From CAYSND01 sp964642235 (lineage in GTDB: Bacteria; Bacteroidota; Bacteroidia; Bacteroidales; UBA932), in assembly GCA_964642235.1 (NCBI GenBank), contig CAZXOP010000034.1:1-16036 (forward strand): DNA of 16,036 nucleotides, given 5' to 3'. The notes below the pieces were generated by a model, which was not told the DNA's origin, ran no database searches, and was given only the letters and a program-made list of their open reading frames with translations. The position numbers were made by a program, and so were the translations under genes. This document shows, in pieces, positions 1 through 7,925 of this stretch. Position 1 is the first letter of the stretch. The number at the start of each line of letters is the position of its first letter.

Positions 1-1095
1 AATAGTTCAACTGTTCGTCCTACCGAACTTAAGAAAGACCAAATCAAAGCTTTCCAAGATTTCTTGGCAAACGTTCAGAAAGATGAGCGCAGAACAGTAA
101 CCGGAACCGACATCGTTGCTTATGCTTCTCCTGATGGAAAAGAGGATCTAAACGAGAAACTCTCTTCAAAGAGAGCCGAGACTGCCGGTGAAGCTTACAA
201 TAAAACTATTAATAAAAAAGCCGCTGTTGCAGCTCCCGTTAATAGCACTTCAGTTTCAGAAGACTGGGCAGGATTTAAAGAATTAGTTGCAGCTTCTAAC
301 GTTAAAGATAAAGACCTTATCTTACGCGTTCTTGAAATGTACAACGATCCTATCGTTCGTGAAAGAGAAATCAGAAACATGTCACAGGTATTTACCATAC
401 TTGCAAAAGACGTTCTTCCACAACTTCGCCGTGCAAGATTTATCGCCAACATCGAGTTTAAGAACTATACTGGCGAGGAGCTTCTTGCAATGGTTAATAG
501 CAATATCGAAATCTTAGACGAAGAGGCACTTCTTCACGCAGCTTCTCTTGTTAAAGAAAATGAGACTAAGGTAACTGTTTACAAAAAAGCTATTGAGAAA
601 TTCTCAAGCGACCGTGCTAAGGTTAACCTTGCTGTTACTTATCTAAAGATGGATAAGAATGCTGACGCAGAAAAAGCTATTTCAAGCGTTTCAAACAAAG
701 ATTGCTACTACTATAACACTGTTGGAGTTATCGCTTTACGTAAAGGTGACAACGCAACTGCTACTGCAAACTTTGCAAAATCAAGCCTAAAAGAGTCTAA
801 ATACAGTACCGCTGTTGTGGACATTCTTAATGGAAAATATGCAGACGCTTACAATAAACTACAGGGTTCAGGAAGCCACAACGAAGCTCTTGCTGCTATT
901 CTTGTTAACAAACTTGACAATGCTTACTCAGTGGTTGAAAAAGCAAAATGCCCTTGCAAAAATTACCTAAAAGCTATCATAGCTGCACGTCAGGGTAAAG
1001 TTAGCGATGCAAAAGCTGCTCTTGAGGTGGCTGTTAAAGAAGAGGCTCTTGCTAAACGCGTTCTTACTGATATCGAATTTGCTAAAGTAAAATAA
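1..1095 (+). CDS. OmpA-like / TPR-like envelope protein, 3' part (5' end outside window)
   Basis: The frame is open from base 1, so this is the last 364 codons of a longer gene. The TTG at 64 is not a credible start, because OmpA-like sequence already lies around it. Roughly residues 35-65 of the visible part resemble the OmpA C-terminal peptidoglycan-binding motif (DIVAYASPDGKEDLNEKLS followed by KRAETA). A helical, TPR-like region follows, with alternating Ala/Lys-rich helices and repeated pairs such as DAEKAISSV and DAYNKLQGS. It includes the segment DKDLILRVLEMYNDP and REREIRNMSQVF, which I recognise from a conserved Bacteroidales family of OmpA-like TPR proteins of unknown function. The likely location is the periplasm or outer membrane, bound to peptidoglycan. 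Codon choice is strongly biased to GCT, GTT, CTT and AAA, unlike the genes downstream, which suggests high expression. Family placement is fairly sure; function is not known. Confidence 0.8.
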   Translation, partial: NSSTVRPTELKKDQIKAFQDFLANVQKDERRTVTGTDIVAYASPDGKEDLNEKLSSKRAETAGEAYNKTINKKAAVAAPVNSTSVSEDWAGFKELVAASNVKDKDLILRVLEMYNDPIVREREIRNMSQVFTILAKDVLPQLRRARFIANIEFKNYTGEELLAMVNSNIEILDEEALLHAASLVKENETKVTVYKKAIEKFSSDRAKVNLAVTYLKMDKNADAEKAISSVSNKDCYYYNTVGVIALRKGDNATATANFAKSSLKESKYSTAVVDILNGKYADAYNKLQGSGSHNEALAAILVNKLDNAYSVVEKAKCPCKNYLKAIIAARQGKVSDAKAALEVAVKEEALAKRVLTDIEFAKVK

Positions 1096-1116
1096 TTTAA
1101 GCAAAGAGTAATTATA

Positions 1117-1152
1117 AGAGGGGGACTAAATTGTTAGTTCCCCTCTTTTTTT
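1117..1152 (+). terminator. Rho-independent terminator of the OmpA-like gene
   Basis: The arms 1117-1129 (AGAGGGGGACTAA) and 1134-1146 (TTAGTTCCCCTCT) pair over 13 bp with a single G-U pair around a 4-nt loop (ATTG, 1130-1133). The descending arm runs into a T-rich tract, 1144-1152. It lies 22 bp after the stop codon. Confidence 0.9.
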
Positions 1153-1161
1153 GTATTTTTG
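1130..1161 (+). promoter_or_regulatory. Predicted Bacteroidota-type promoter of the kdn operon
   Basis: TATTTTTG at 1154-1161 matches the -7 consensus TANNTTTG exactly. Exactly 20 nt upstream is ATTG (1130-1133), which keeps the TTG core of the -33 element TTTG. The expected start of transcription, near 1168, would leave a leader of under 20 nt before the ATG at 1186. The -33 element is the loop of the preceding terminator. Confidence 0.6.
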
Positions 1162-1185
1162 TACTCCTTATAAAAATAGAAAATT

Positions 1186-2385
1186 ATGCCCGGATATGAA
1201 TTGTTCGGCGATGCCGAAAGAAAAGAGGTCAATAGCGTACTCGAAACAGGGGTACTGATGAGATATGGTTTTGATGCTGCCCGAAAGGGGGTCTATAAGA
1301 GCAAAGAGCTTGAAAAAATAATTGCCGAAAGATGCGGTGTTAAATATTGCCAGCTTACCACCAGCGGGACCACTGCACTTAACACTGCACTGACTGTTGC
1401 AGGAGTCGGAGCAGGGGATGAGGTAATAGTACCGACATTTACATTTGTGGCTACTTTTGAGTCTATTCTAAATGTAGGGGCGATTCCGATTATAACAGAT
1501 ATAGATGAGTCTCTCTGCCTCTCTCCTGAGGCTGTGAGAAGAGCCATTACCCCTAAGACCAAAGCTATTATTCCTGTTCACATGTGTGGCTGCCCCGCCG
1601 ATATGGACCAGATGAGGAAGATATGTAACGATTATAATCTTATCCTAATCGAAGATGCATGTCAGGCGACAGGGGCCTCTTATAAGGGAAAGAGTGTCGG
1701 CTCTCTCGGAGATATCGCAGCCTTCTCTTTTGACTATGTAAAGATAGTAACTATGGGAGAGGGGGGTGCTGTTACCACGAACTGTGAGGAGTATGCAGTA
1801 AAAGCTGACGCTTATACAGACCATGGGCATGACCATATCGGGAATGACAGAGGGCTTGAAAACCACCCTTTTCTCGGCACAAACTATAGGACAAATGAGT
1901 TAAATGCCGCTATTGGGATAGCACAGTTCGGAAGACTCGACCATATCCTCGAAATAAACAGAAGAAACAAATACTACCTTAAAGAGCTCATCCAAAAGAG
2001 TGTGCCGGAGGTTAGATTCCGCATTAACCACTCCCCCATGGAGGATAATGCTTCGTTCCTCTCCTTCTTCCTCCCTTCCCTCGAAAAGGCGCGCAAGGCA
2101 AAAGAGGAGCTTGCCAAGAGTGGCATCGGTGGTGTTTTCCACTACTATGACAATAATTGGCACTATATAAGAAAATGGAATCATCTAAAAGAGAGGGCAA
2201 CCCTTAACAGACTCTCCTCGGAAATTCTCCTTGGAATGCCCGACTACTCTAAAATTGAGTTCCCTGTTTCTGACGATATTATCGGAAGAAACCTCTCCTG
2301 CTCGATTTCACTATTGTGGAGCGAAGAGGAGTTAAAAGAGAGGGGGGAGAAGATGGTCAAAGCACTTCAAATCGCTTGCAAATGA
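1186..2385 (+). CDS. kdnA: DegT/DnrJ/EryC1/StrS-family PLP aminotransferase, probable KdnA (8-amino-Kdo synthesis)
   Basis: This 399-residue sugar aminotransferase has fold-type I landmarks. There is a TTSGTTALNTAL segment (58-69) for phosphate binding, and VPTFTFVAT (82-90). IEDACQATGA (155-164) supplies the Asp that contacts the PLP pyridine nitrogen, and FSFDYVKIVTMGEGGA carries the probable Schiff-base Lys186. The family usually aminates keto- or aldo-sugars on the way to unusual surface sugars. The next two genes are CMP-Kdo synthetase and an iron-type alcohol dehydrogenase. Together they match the Shewanella oneidensis set in which KdnB oxidises C8 of Kdo and KdnA transaminates the product to Kdo8N. 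The role is therefore inferred mainly from gene context. The stop overlaps the next start as ATGA (2382-2385), suggesting translational coupling. It could instead be an aminotransferase for another sugar, but the triad makes that less likely. Confidence 0.8.
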   Translation: MPGYELFGDAERKEVNSVLETGVLMRYGFDAARKGVYKSKELEKIIAERCGVKYCQLTTSGTTALNTALTVAGVGAGDEVIVPTFTFVATFESILNVGAIPIITDIDESLCLSPEAVRRAITPKTKAIIPVHMCGCPADMDQMRKICNDYNLILIEDACQATGASYKGKSVGSLGDIAAFSFDYVKIVTMGEGGAVTTNCEEYAVKADAYTDHGHDHIGNDRGLENHPFLGTNYRTNELNAAIGIAQFGRLDHILEINRRNKYYLKELIQKSVPEVRFRINHSPMEDNASFLSFFLPSLEKARKAKEELAKSGIGGVFHYYDNNWHYIRKWNHLKERATLNRLSSEILLGMPDYSKIEFPVSDDIIGRNLSCSISLLWSEEELKERGEKMVKALQIACK

Positions 2386-3140
2386 GTGAGAAGTTGAGAA
2401 TAGTAGCACTAATTCCGGCCAGATACGGAGCTACCCGCTTTCCGGGTAAGATGCTTGCACCCCTTGCGGGGAAACCTGTTATTGTGAGGACTTGCGAAGC
2501 TGCCCTTAGAACAGGACTCTTTTCTCAGGTATATGTAGTTACTGACGATAAAAGGATTTTCGAGGCAGTAGTTGAAAATGGGTTCCATTGTCTTATGAGC
2601 AAGAGAGAGCACCCCACCGGCAGCGACCGTATTGCAGAGGCAGTAGCGGAGATTGAGTGTGATATTGCTGTAAATATTCAAGGTGACGAGCCTTTTATTA
2701 ATAGAGAAGCTCTCGAAAAACTTATTGCGGTTTTTTATGAAAAAGGGGGGGAGCAAATAGATGTCTCCACTCTGGTTCAGGAACTTACCGACCCTGCTTT
2801 GATTAAAGACCCTAATTATGTTAAAGTGGTTTTCGACAACAACCATTTTGCCCTCTACTTTTCGCGCTCGGTTATCCCTTATCACAGAGATGGAGGTTCG
2901 GGGAGATATTTTGAACATATCGGAGCTTATGCCTTTAGAAAAGAGGCTCTTCTAGACTTTAGTCGAATGCCGATGCTTCAGAATGAGGAGATGGAGAAGG
3001 TGGAGTGTATTAGATTTCTTGAATACGGAAAAAAAATTAAAGTCATCGAAACGGGGTATGTTGGCATAGAAATAGATACTCCTGAGGATTTAGTAAACGC
3101 AGAAAAATTATATAAACAGAGATATGGCAATGAAATTTAG
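2382..3140 (+). CDS. kdsB: CMP-Kdo (3-deoxy-manno-octulosonate) cytidylyltransferase
   Basis: This enzyme activates Kdo, or here perhaps Kdo8N, with CTP to give the CMP-sugar used by the LPS Kdo transferase; it is cytoplasmic. The 252 residues show the family's landmarks: IPARYGATRFPGKML (11-25) for the nucleotide loop, NIQGDEPF (98-105) with the metal-binding Asp, IPYHRDGG (165-172), FEHIGAYAFRKEAL (177-190) and GIEIDTPEDL (228-237). Length matches the usual 245-255. I start at the ATG at 2382, which overlaps the kdnA stop by four bases. A longer reading from 2316 adds 22 low-complexity residues that overlap kdnA and precede the normal family N-terminus. The 3' end overlaps the next gene by 17 bp. 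Sitting between kdnA and kdnB, this copy may prefer the 8-amino sugar. Another kdsB elsewhere in the genome would support that, but it cannot be seen here. Confidence 0.93.
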   Translation: MSEKLRIVALIPARYGATRFPGKMLAPLAGKPVIVRTCEAALRTGLFSQVYVVTDDKRIFEAVVENGFHCLMSKREHPTGSDRIAEAVAEIECDIAVNIQGDEPFINREALEKLIAVFYEKGGEQIDVSTLVQELTDPALIKDPNYVKVVFDNNHFALYFSRSVIPYHRDGGSGRYFEHIGAYAFRKEALLDFSRMPMLQNEEMEKVECIRFLEYGKKIKVIETGYVGIEIDTPEDLVNAEKLYKQRYGNEI

Positions 3141-4209
3141 AAATTTTCCAATGGTCCCGTTTGTCGTTTTCGGACACGGCTCTTTCGACCAACTTGATGA
3201 AATTATTGCTCCTCATAGAGTTGAGGAAGCCCCTTTTATCTTCTTCGTAGATAATTGTTTTAAAAACAAGACCTCTTTGACTTCTCGAATCCCATCAAGA
3301 GGGAGCGATGAGGTTATCTTTATAGATGTGGATCCACATGAACCTACCACTGTGCAGGTGGATACTCTTCGCGACTACCTGAAAAATAGATACGGAACCG
3401 TTTCAGGGATTGTCGGGATAGGGGGTGGAGCAGTTATGGATATAACCAAGGCTGTTTCACTTATGATGAACAATGAGGGGTCTTCTTCTCTCTATCAGGG
3501 TTGGGACCTTATTAAAAAGAGGGGTGTTTATAAGGTGGGAATCCCCACACTTGCAGGGACAGGGGCAGAGGTTTCACGTACTGCTGTTCTTATCGGTCCT
3601 GAAAAGAAGTTGGGACTAAACTCAGATTTCACTGTTTTCGACCAGGCTATTTTGGACCCTGACCTTATTAAAGATGCCCCTGTTAATCAGAGGTTTTTCA
3701 CAGGAATGGATAATTATCTACACTGTATAGAGTCGTTAACCGGATATTTTCTTAATGCCTTCTCCAAATCTTATGGCGAAAAGGCTTTTGAGATGTGTAA
3801 ACATGTCTTTCTTGAAAAAGATGTTTGGGATAGCGAAAGTGACGACCTGCTGATGATGGCATCTTGGCATGGAGGGATGAGTATCGCTTATTCTCAAGTA
3901 GGGATAGTTCATGCTATGGGTTATGGGCTTGCAGTGGGTCTCGGCATTCGTCACGGAGTGGGGAACTGTATTATATTTAACCAATTAGGTGATTTCTATC
4001 CTGAAGAGGTTAATAACTTTAAGTCTATGGTGGAGAAGTGGAATATCGATCTTCCAATGGGGATTTGTGCTAATCTCCCTGAAGAGAAATATCAGACAAT
4101 GGTTAAGGTGGCCCTCGGAATGACTCCTCTTTGGGAAAATGCTTTCGGTAAAGAGTGGCAAACAGTCATCACCCCCGAACGCCTCCGCTCCCTCTACGAA
4201 AGGATGTAG
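3124..4209 (+). CDS. kdnB: Iron-type (group III) alcohol dehydrogenase, probable KdnB (Kdo 8-oxidase)
   Basis: This is a 361-residue NAD(P)- and metal-dependent alcohol dehydrogenase of the Fe-ADH fold. The dinucleotide-binding turn is GIGGGAVMDITKAV (98-111), followed by PTLAGTGAEVS (141-151). The four metal ligands are all present: Asp196 and His200 in GMDNYLH, His263 in IVHAMG, and His277 in GIRHGVGN. They fall at the same positions I recall for E. coli FucO. In the KdnA/KdnB pathway this enzyme oxidises the C8 hydroxyl of Kdo to the aldehyde that KdnA then aminates; the assignment rests on the operon. Translation may start at ATG 3124 or ATG 3130, both inside the end of kdsB (overlap 17 or 11 bp). 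The gene ends 2 bp from the stop of convergent lepA, and I see no terminator hairpin between them. Confidence 0.82.
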   Translation: MAMKFRNFPMVPFVVFGHGSFDQLDEIIAPHRVEEAPFIFFVDNCFKNKTSLTSRIPSRGSDEVIFIDVDPHEPTTVQVDTLRDYLKNRYGTVSGIVGIGGGAVMDITKAVSLMMNNEGSSSLYQGWDLIKKRGVYKVGIPTLAGTGAEVSRTAVLIGPEKKLGLNSDFTVFDQAILDPDLIKDAPVNQRFFTGMDNYLHCIESLTGYFLNAFSKSYGEKAFEMCKHVFLEKDVWDSESDDLLMMASWHGGMSIAYSQVGIVHAMGYGLAVGLGIRHGVGNCIIFNQLGDFYPEEVNNFKSMVEKWNIDLPMGICANLPEEKYQTMVKVALGMTPLWENAFGKEWQTVITPERLRSLYERM

Positions 4210-4211
4210 TT

Positions 4212-5999
4212 CTAATCCAGTTTTAGGACAGCCATAAAGGCGGATTGGGGAACTTCTACGTTACCGACCTGGCGCATACGCTTTTTACCTTTCTTCTGCT
4301 TCTCTAAGAGTTTACGCTTACGGGAGATATCACCACCATAACACTTGGCGGTTACATCTTTACGGACAGCTTTAACTGTTTCACGTGCTATAATTTTAGC
4401 CCCGATGGCAGCTTGGATAGCTATATCGAACTGCTGACGAGGGATTAGCTCTTTTAATTTCTCGCACATACGGCGACCGAAATCGTAAGCTCTCTCACGA
4501 TGAATAAGAGAGGAGAGTGCATCGACCTGCTCTCCGTTCAGGAGAATATCGAGTTTAACTAAATCGGCTTTTCTATACCCTGTTATATGGTAATCAAAAG
4601 AGGCATACCCACGAGAGATGGATTTGAGTTTATCGTAAAAGTCAAATACTATCTCTGCTAATGGAATATCATAATTAAGCTCCACGCGGTCGGAGGTTAA
4701 GAAATGCTGACTTATAAGGACACCTCTTTTATCGAGGCAGAGTTTCATAATCGAGCCGAAATATTCACTTTTCGAGATTACCTGCGCTCTGATATATGGT
4801 TCTTCGATATAGTCAATCATCGTGATAGGGGGGAGTCCGGAGGGGTTGTGAACAGTTTTCACCTCATCATGAGTGGTATAGACTGTGTAAGAGACGTTAG
4901 GGACAGTGGTAATAACGTCCATGTCGAACTCTCTATAAAGTCTCTCCTGCACTATCTCCAAATGGAGTAGCCCCAAGAATCCGCAACGGAATCCAAAACC
5001 GAGAGCCAATGAGGCTTCCTGCTCAAAAACCAATGAAGCATCATTTAACTGAAGTTTCTCCAAAGAGGCTCTTAAATCCTCATACTCATCTGCCTCCACA
5101 GGGTAAACTCCTGCAAAAAGCATCGGTTTTACCTCTTCAAACCCTGCTATGGATTTCGCACATGGATTCTCTACATGAGTAATGGTATCCCCTACTTTAA
5201 CTTCGCTTGCTGCTTTTATACCTGATATGATATATCCCACATTCCCTGTTCCAATCTCGCCTGTGGCGGTAAGTTTCATCTTCATAACTCCCACTTCATC
5301 AGCCTCATACTCCTTCCCCGTATTGAAAAACTTAACTTTATCACCTGTTCTTATAACACCATTTACCACCTTAAAGTAGGCAATAATTCCTCTGAACTGA
5401 TTAAAAACTGAGTCGAAAATCAATGCTTGGAGAGGGGCATTCTCGTCCCCTTTTGGAGGGGGGATTCTCGTAATTATCGCTTCTAAAATCTCCTGGACTC
5501 CAAGTCCTGTCTTGGCACTTGCAAGGAGAATATCCTCATCTTTACACCCTATCAACTCTATAATCTGCTCCTTCACCACATCCACCATAGCAGCCTCCAT
5601 ATCTATTTTATTTACGATAGGGATAATTTCGAGATCGTGTGCTATCGCCTGATAGAGGTTAGAGATGGTCTGAGCCTGAATCCCTTGTGAGGCATCTACC
5701 ACCAGCAAAGCCCCTTCGCAGGAGGCAATGGCACGGGAAACCTCGTAAGAGAAATCGACGTGACCGGGGGTGTCGATAAGGTTCAGAATGTACTCCTCCC
5801 CTTCGTGTATATAATCCATCTGTATGGCGTGGCTCTTTATGGTAATCCCTTTTTCTTTCTCTAAATCCATAGAGTCGAGTACTTGGTTTTCCATCTCACG
5901 CGCAGTAACTGTTTTGGTCAATTCCAAAAGCCTATCAGCCAAGGTGCTTTTTCCGTGGTCTATATGAGCAATAATAGAGAAATTTCTTATCTGTTTCAT
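4212..5999 (-). CDS. lepA: Elongation factor 4 (LepA), ribosome back-translocating GTPase
   Basis: This is a full-length 595-residue LepA (E. coli 599). The G domain carries AHIDHGKST (11-19, P-loop), the switch I segment around GITIKSHAI, DTPGH (76-80), NKID (130-133) and the SAKTGLG G5 motif near 160. Domain II and the EF-G-like III and V regions follow, with FRCGFLGLLHLEIVQERL as a strong family signature. The LepA-specific C-terminal domain ends in a basic stretch (GGDISRKRKLLEKQKKGKKR) that contacts the ribosome. EF4 acts on translating or assembling ribosomes, and loss usually shows only under stress. The gene has its own promoter in the 90-bp spacer shared with the transketolase genes and is the only minus-strand gene in the window. 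Confidence 0.97.
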   Translation of the reverse strand: MKQIRNFSIIAHIDHGKSTLADRLLELTKTVTAREMENQVLDSMDLEKEKGITIKSHAIQMDYIHEGEEYILNLIDTPGHVDFSYEVSRAIASCEGALLVVDASQGIQAQTISNLYQAIAHDLEIIPIVNKIDMEAAMVDVVKEQIIELIGCKDEDILLASAKTGLGVQEILEAIITRIPPPKGDENAPLQALIFDSVFNQFRGIIAYFKVVNGVIRTGDKVKFFNTGKEYEADEVGVMKMKLTATGEIGTGNVGYIISGIKAASEVKVGDTITHVENPCAKSIAGFEEVKPMLFAGVYPVEADEYEDLRASLEKLQLNDASLVFEQEASLALGFGFRCGFLGLLHLEIVQERLYREFDMDVITTVPNVSYTVYTTHDEVKTVHNPSGLPPITMIDYIEEPYIRAQVISKSEYFGSIMKLCLDKRGVLISQHFLTSDRVELNYDIPLAEIVFDFYDKLKSISRGYASFDYHITGYRKADLVKLDILLNGEQVDALSSLIHRERAYDFGRRMCEKLKELIPRQQFDIAIQAAIGAKIIARETVKAVRKDVTAKCYGGDISRKRKLLEKQKKGKKRMRQVGNVEVPQSAFMAVLKLD

Positions 6000-6017
6000 C
6001 TGTTTTTAATCTTCGCG

Positions 6018-6049
6018 CAAATATACATCACAATTTGATTTTTCTCAAA
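6018..6049 (-). promoter_or_regulatory. Predicted promoter of lepA
   Basis: On the minus strand, TTTG (complement of 6046-6049) is followed after exactly 20 nt by TATATTTG (complement of 6018-6025). This is a perfect match to the Bacteroidota consensus TTTG-N19-21-TANNTTTG. The -7 box ends 18 bp before the lepA start codon, giving a very short leader. Confidence 0.75.
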
Positions 6050-6065
6050 TTCGTTGTTATCTTAG
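6034..6065 (+). promoter_or_regulatory. Predicted promoter of the transketolase genes, interleaved with the lepA promoter
   Basis: TTTG at 6034-6037 is followed after 20 nt by TATCTTAG (6058-6065), one mismatch from TANNTTTG. The start codon lies 24 bp after the box. Its -33 element lies between the -33 and -7 elements of the lepA promoter. The two -33 regions form the inverted repeat ATTTGA (6033-6038) / TCAAAT (6045-6050). Confidence 0.6.
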
Positions 6066-6089
6066 CGGAATAAATTCTACTCTAACAAT

Positions 6090-6935
6090 ATGTTTAACTC
6101 AGATAATTTACCTAAAATAGCATCGCAAGTTCGTAGGGATATCGTCAGAATGGTCACTATGGCCGGTTCAGGACACCCTGGCGGATCACTAAGTAGTACG
6201 GACATTATGACCGCACTTTTTTTCAACCAGATGAAACATTCACCTGACGAATGGCATAGAAACGGGAAAAATTTTGATGTTTTTTACCTCTCTGCCGGAC
6301 ATCTTGCTCCTGTTTTATATAGTGTCTTAGCCCGAAGTGGCTATTTCGATAAGACGGAGCTTGGTACTTTGAGAAAACTCGGTTCAAGACTTCAAGGACA
6401 CCCCTCTGTTGAAAAGAGGCTTCCGGGGGTGCACACTGCCTCAGGTTCCCTTGGGCAGGGACTCTCTGTTGCCATTGGCACAGCCCTTTCTAAAAGAATC
6501 GAAGGGGACCCCAACACTGTTTTTACTCTTTTAGGGGACGGAGAGTGCGAAGAGGGACAAGTTTGGGAAGCAGCACTCTTTGCAGCCCACCACAAGGTGG
6601 ATAATCTTATTGCAATGGTGGATTGGAATGGACAGCAGATTGACGGAGCGGTGAAGGATGTTTTGGACCTTGGGGATTTCAAAGCAAAGTGGGAGAGTTT
6701 TGGGTGGAACTGCATTGTCTCAGACGGGCACGATTTTGGAGAAATATCAAAAGCTTTCAATGAAGCAAAAACTCACCTTGGAAAAGGGAGACCTATTGTT
6801 ATTCTATTTAAGACCGAAATGGGGAGAGGGGTTGATTTTATGGCAGGGACTCACCATTGGCACGGCAAAGCACCCTCCCAGGAGCAGTGCCAAGTAGCAC
6901 TCTCTCAATTAGAAGAGACCTTGGGTGATTTTTAA
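6090..6935 (+). CDS. Transketolase, N-terminal (TPP-binding) subunit
   Basis: This is the N-terminal half of a split transketolase, 281 residues. It moves two-carbon ketol units between sugar phosphates in the non-oxidative pentose phosphate pathway, in the cytoplasm. Visible landmarks are SGHPGGSLS (27-35), FYLSAGHLAPVLY (65-77), HTASGSLGQGLSVAIG (115-130) and the thiamine-diphosphate/Mg motif, which starts with GDG (149-151) and ends 29 residues later in WN (179-180). Full-length transketolases are about 650-670 residues. Here the Pyr and C-terminal domains are in the next gene, 33 bp downstream. This two-gene form is known in many anaerobic bacteria and in archaea, so it is not a frameshift. 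Both halves end and start cleanly, and both are needed for an active site. Confidence 0.94.
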   Translation: MFNSDNLPKIASQVRRDIVRMVTMAGSGHPGGSLSSTDIMTALFFNQMKHSPDEWHRNGKNFDVFYLSAGHLAPVLYSVLARSGYFDKTELGTLRKLGSRLQGHPSVEKRLPGVHTASGSLGQGLSVAIGTALSKRIEGDPNTVFTLLGDGECEEGQVWEAALFAAHHKVDNLIAMVDWNGQQIDGAVKDVLDLGDFKAKWESFGWNCIVSDGHDFGEISKAFNEAKTHLGKGRPIVILFKTEMGRGVDFMAGTHHWHGKAPSQEQCQVALSQLEETLGDF

Positions 6936-6968
6936 TTATTGTTTTTAATTTTTTGAATCGGATCTATT

Positions 6969-7925
6969 ATGAAATATACAAATAGCGGAAATAAGGATAC
7001 GCGCTCAGGTTTTGGGGCAGGACTTACAGAGTTAGGGAGAACAAACCCTTCAGTGGTGGCACTCTGTGCAGACTTGATAGGGTCTCTTAAAATGGATGAG
7101 TTCGCAAAGGAGCATCCCGAAAGGTTTTTCCAATGCGGTATAGCAGAGGCTAATATGATAGGTGTGGCTTCAGGGCTTGCGATTGGTGGTAAAATCCCTT
7201 TTGTGGGGTCTTTTGCCAATTTCGTTACTGCTCGTGTTTATGATCAGGTAAGACAGGCGGTCTCTTATAGTGAAACTAATGTAAAGATAGCTGCTTCTCA
7301 TGCAGGGATTACCCTTGGAGAGGATGGGGCGACACACCAGACTATGGAAGATATTGGTCTTATGAGGATGCTTCCGGGAATGACTGTTATAAATCCTTGC
7401 GACTATAATCAGACTAAGGCTGCTACTATAGCTGCTGCAAATATGAAAGGGGCGGTTTATCTCCGTTTCGGGCGACCTGCTGTTCCTAATTTTACCCCTG
7501 AGAATCAAGTTTTCGAGATAGGAAAAGCGTTGAAGTTGGTTGAAGGGAGCGATGTTACCCTTTTTGCGACAGGGCATTTGGTGTGGGAGGCTCTCCTCGC
7601 TGTGGATGCTCTTGCTGAGGAGGGGATCTCTGCCGAACTCATAAACATACATACAATAAAACCTCTTGATGTTAAAGCTGTAATAGAGTCTGCTGCTAAG
7701 ACTCGTGCTGTTGTTTGTGCTGAGGAGCACTCGGTAGCAGGGGGGCTCGGAGAGCTTATTGCAGGGGTGCTTGCAAGGGAGACCCCTACCCCTATGGAGT
7801 TTATCTCCGTGGATAACCGTTTCGGACAGAGCGGAAAACCGGCAGAACTTATGGTCGCTTACGGGCTAAGCTCAAAACATATTGTTGCGGCTGCCAAGAA
7901 GGCTATTGCCAGAAAAAATGGTTGA
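6969..7925 (+). CDS. Transketolase, C-terminal subunit
   Basis: These 318 residues correspond to the Pyr and C-terminal domains of transketolase. The catalytic glutamate that activates TPP is Glu60 in QCGIAEANMIGVASGLA. Other landmarks are SHAGITLGEDGATHQTMED, MRMLPGMTVINPCDYNQTK, YLRFGRP and the C-terminal CAEEHSVAGGLGE and DNRFGQSGKPAELM. The overall form is shared with the C-terminal part of DXP synthase. The separate N-terminal subunit directly upstream and the size pattern favour transketolase over Dxs. It is read from the same transcript as the N-terminal half. Its last eight bases, including the stop, overlap the start of the downstream sigma factor gene, so the two are probably translationally coupled, an odd pairing of central metabolism with a regulator. 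Confidence 0.93.
   Translation: MKYTNSGNKDTRSGFGAGLTELGRTNPSVVALCADLIGSLKMDEFAKEHPERFFQCGIAEANMIGVASGLAIGGKIPFVGSFANFVTARVYDQVRQAVSYSETNVKIAASHAGITLGEDGATHQTMEDIGLMRMLPGMTVINPCDYNQTKAATIAAANMKGAVYLRFGRPAVPNFTPENQVFEIGKALKLVEGSDVTLFATGHLVWEALLAVDALAEEGISAELINIHTIKPLDVKAVIESAAKTRAVVCAEEHSVAGGLGELIAGVLARETPTPMEFISVDNRFGQSGKPAELMVAYGLSSKHIVAAAKKAIARKNG

Noticed and set aside
2316..2381. Longer N-terminus for kdsB
   Set aside because: The extra residues lie wholly inside kdnA, are charged and low in complexity, and precede the normal family start; the ATGA overlap at 2382 is a better start.
6090..7925. Frameshifted or broken transketolase
   Set aside because: Both halves have clean starts and stops with 33 bp between them and fit the known two-subunit form.
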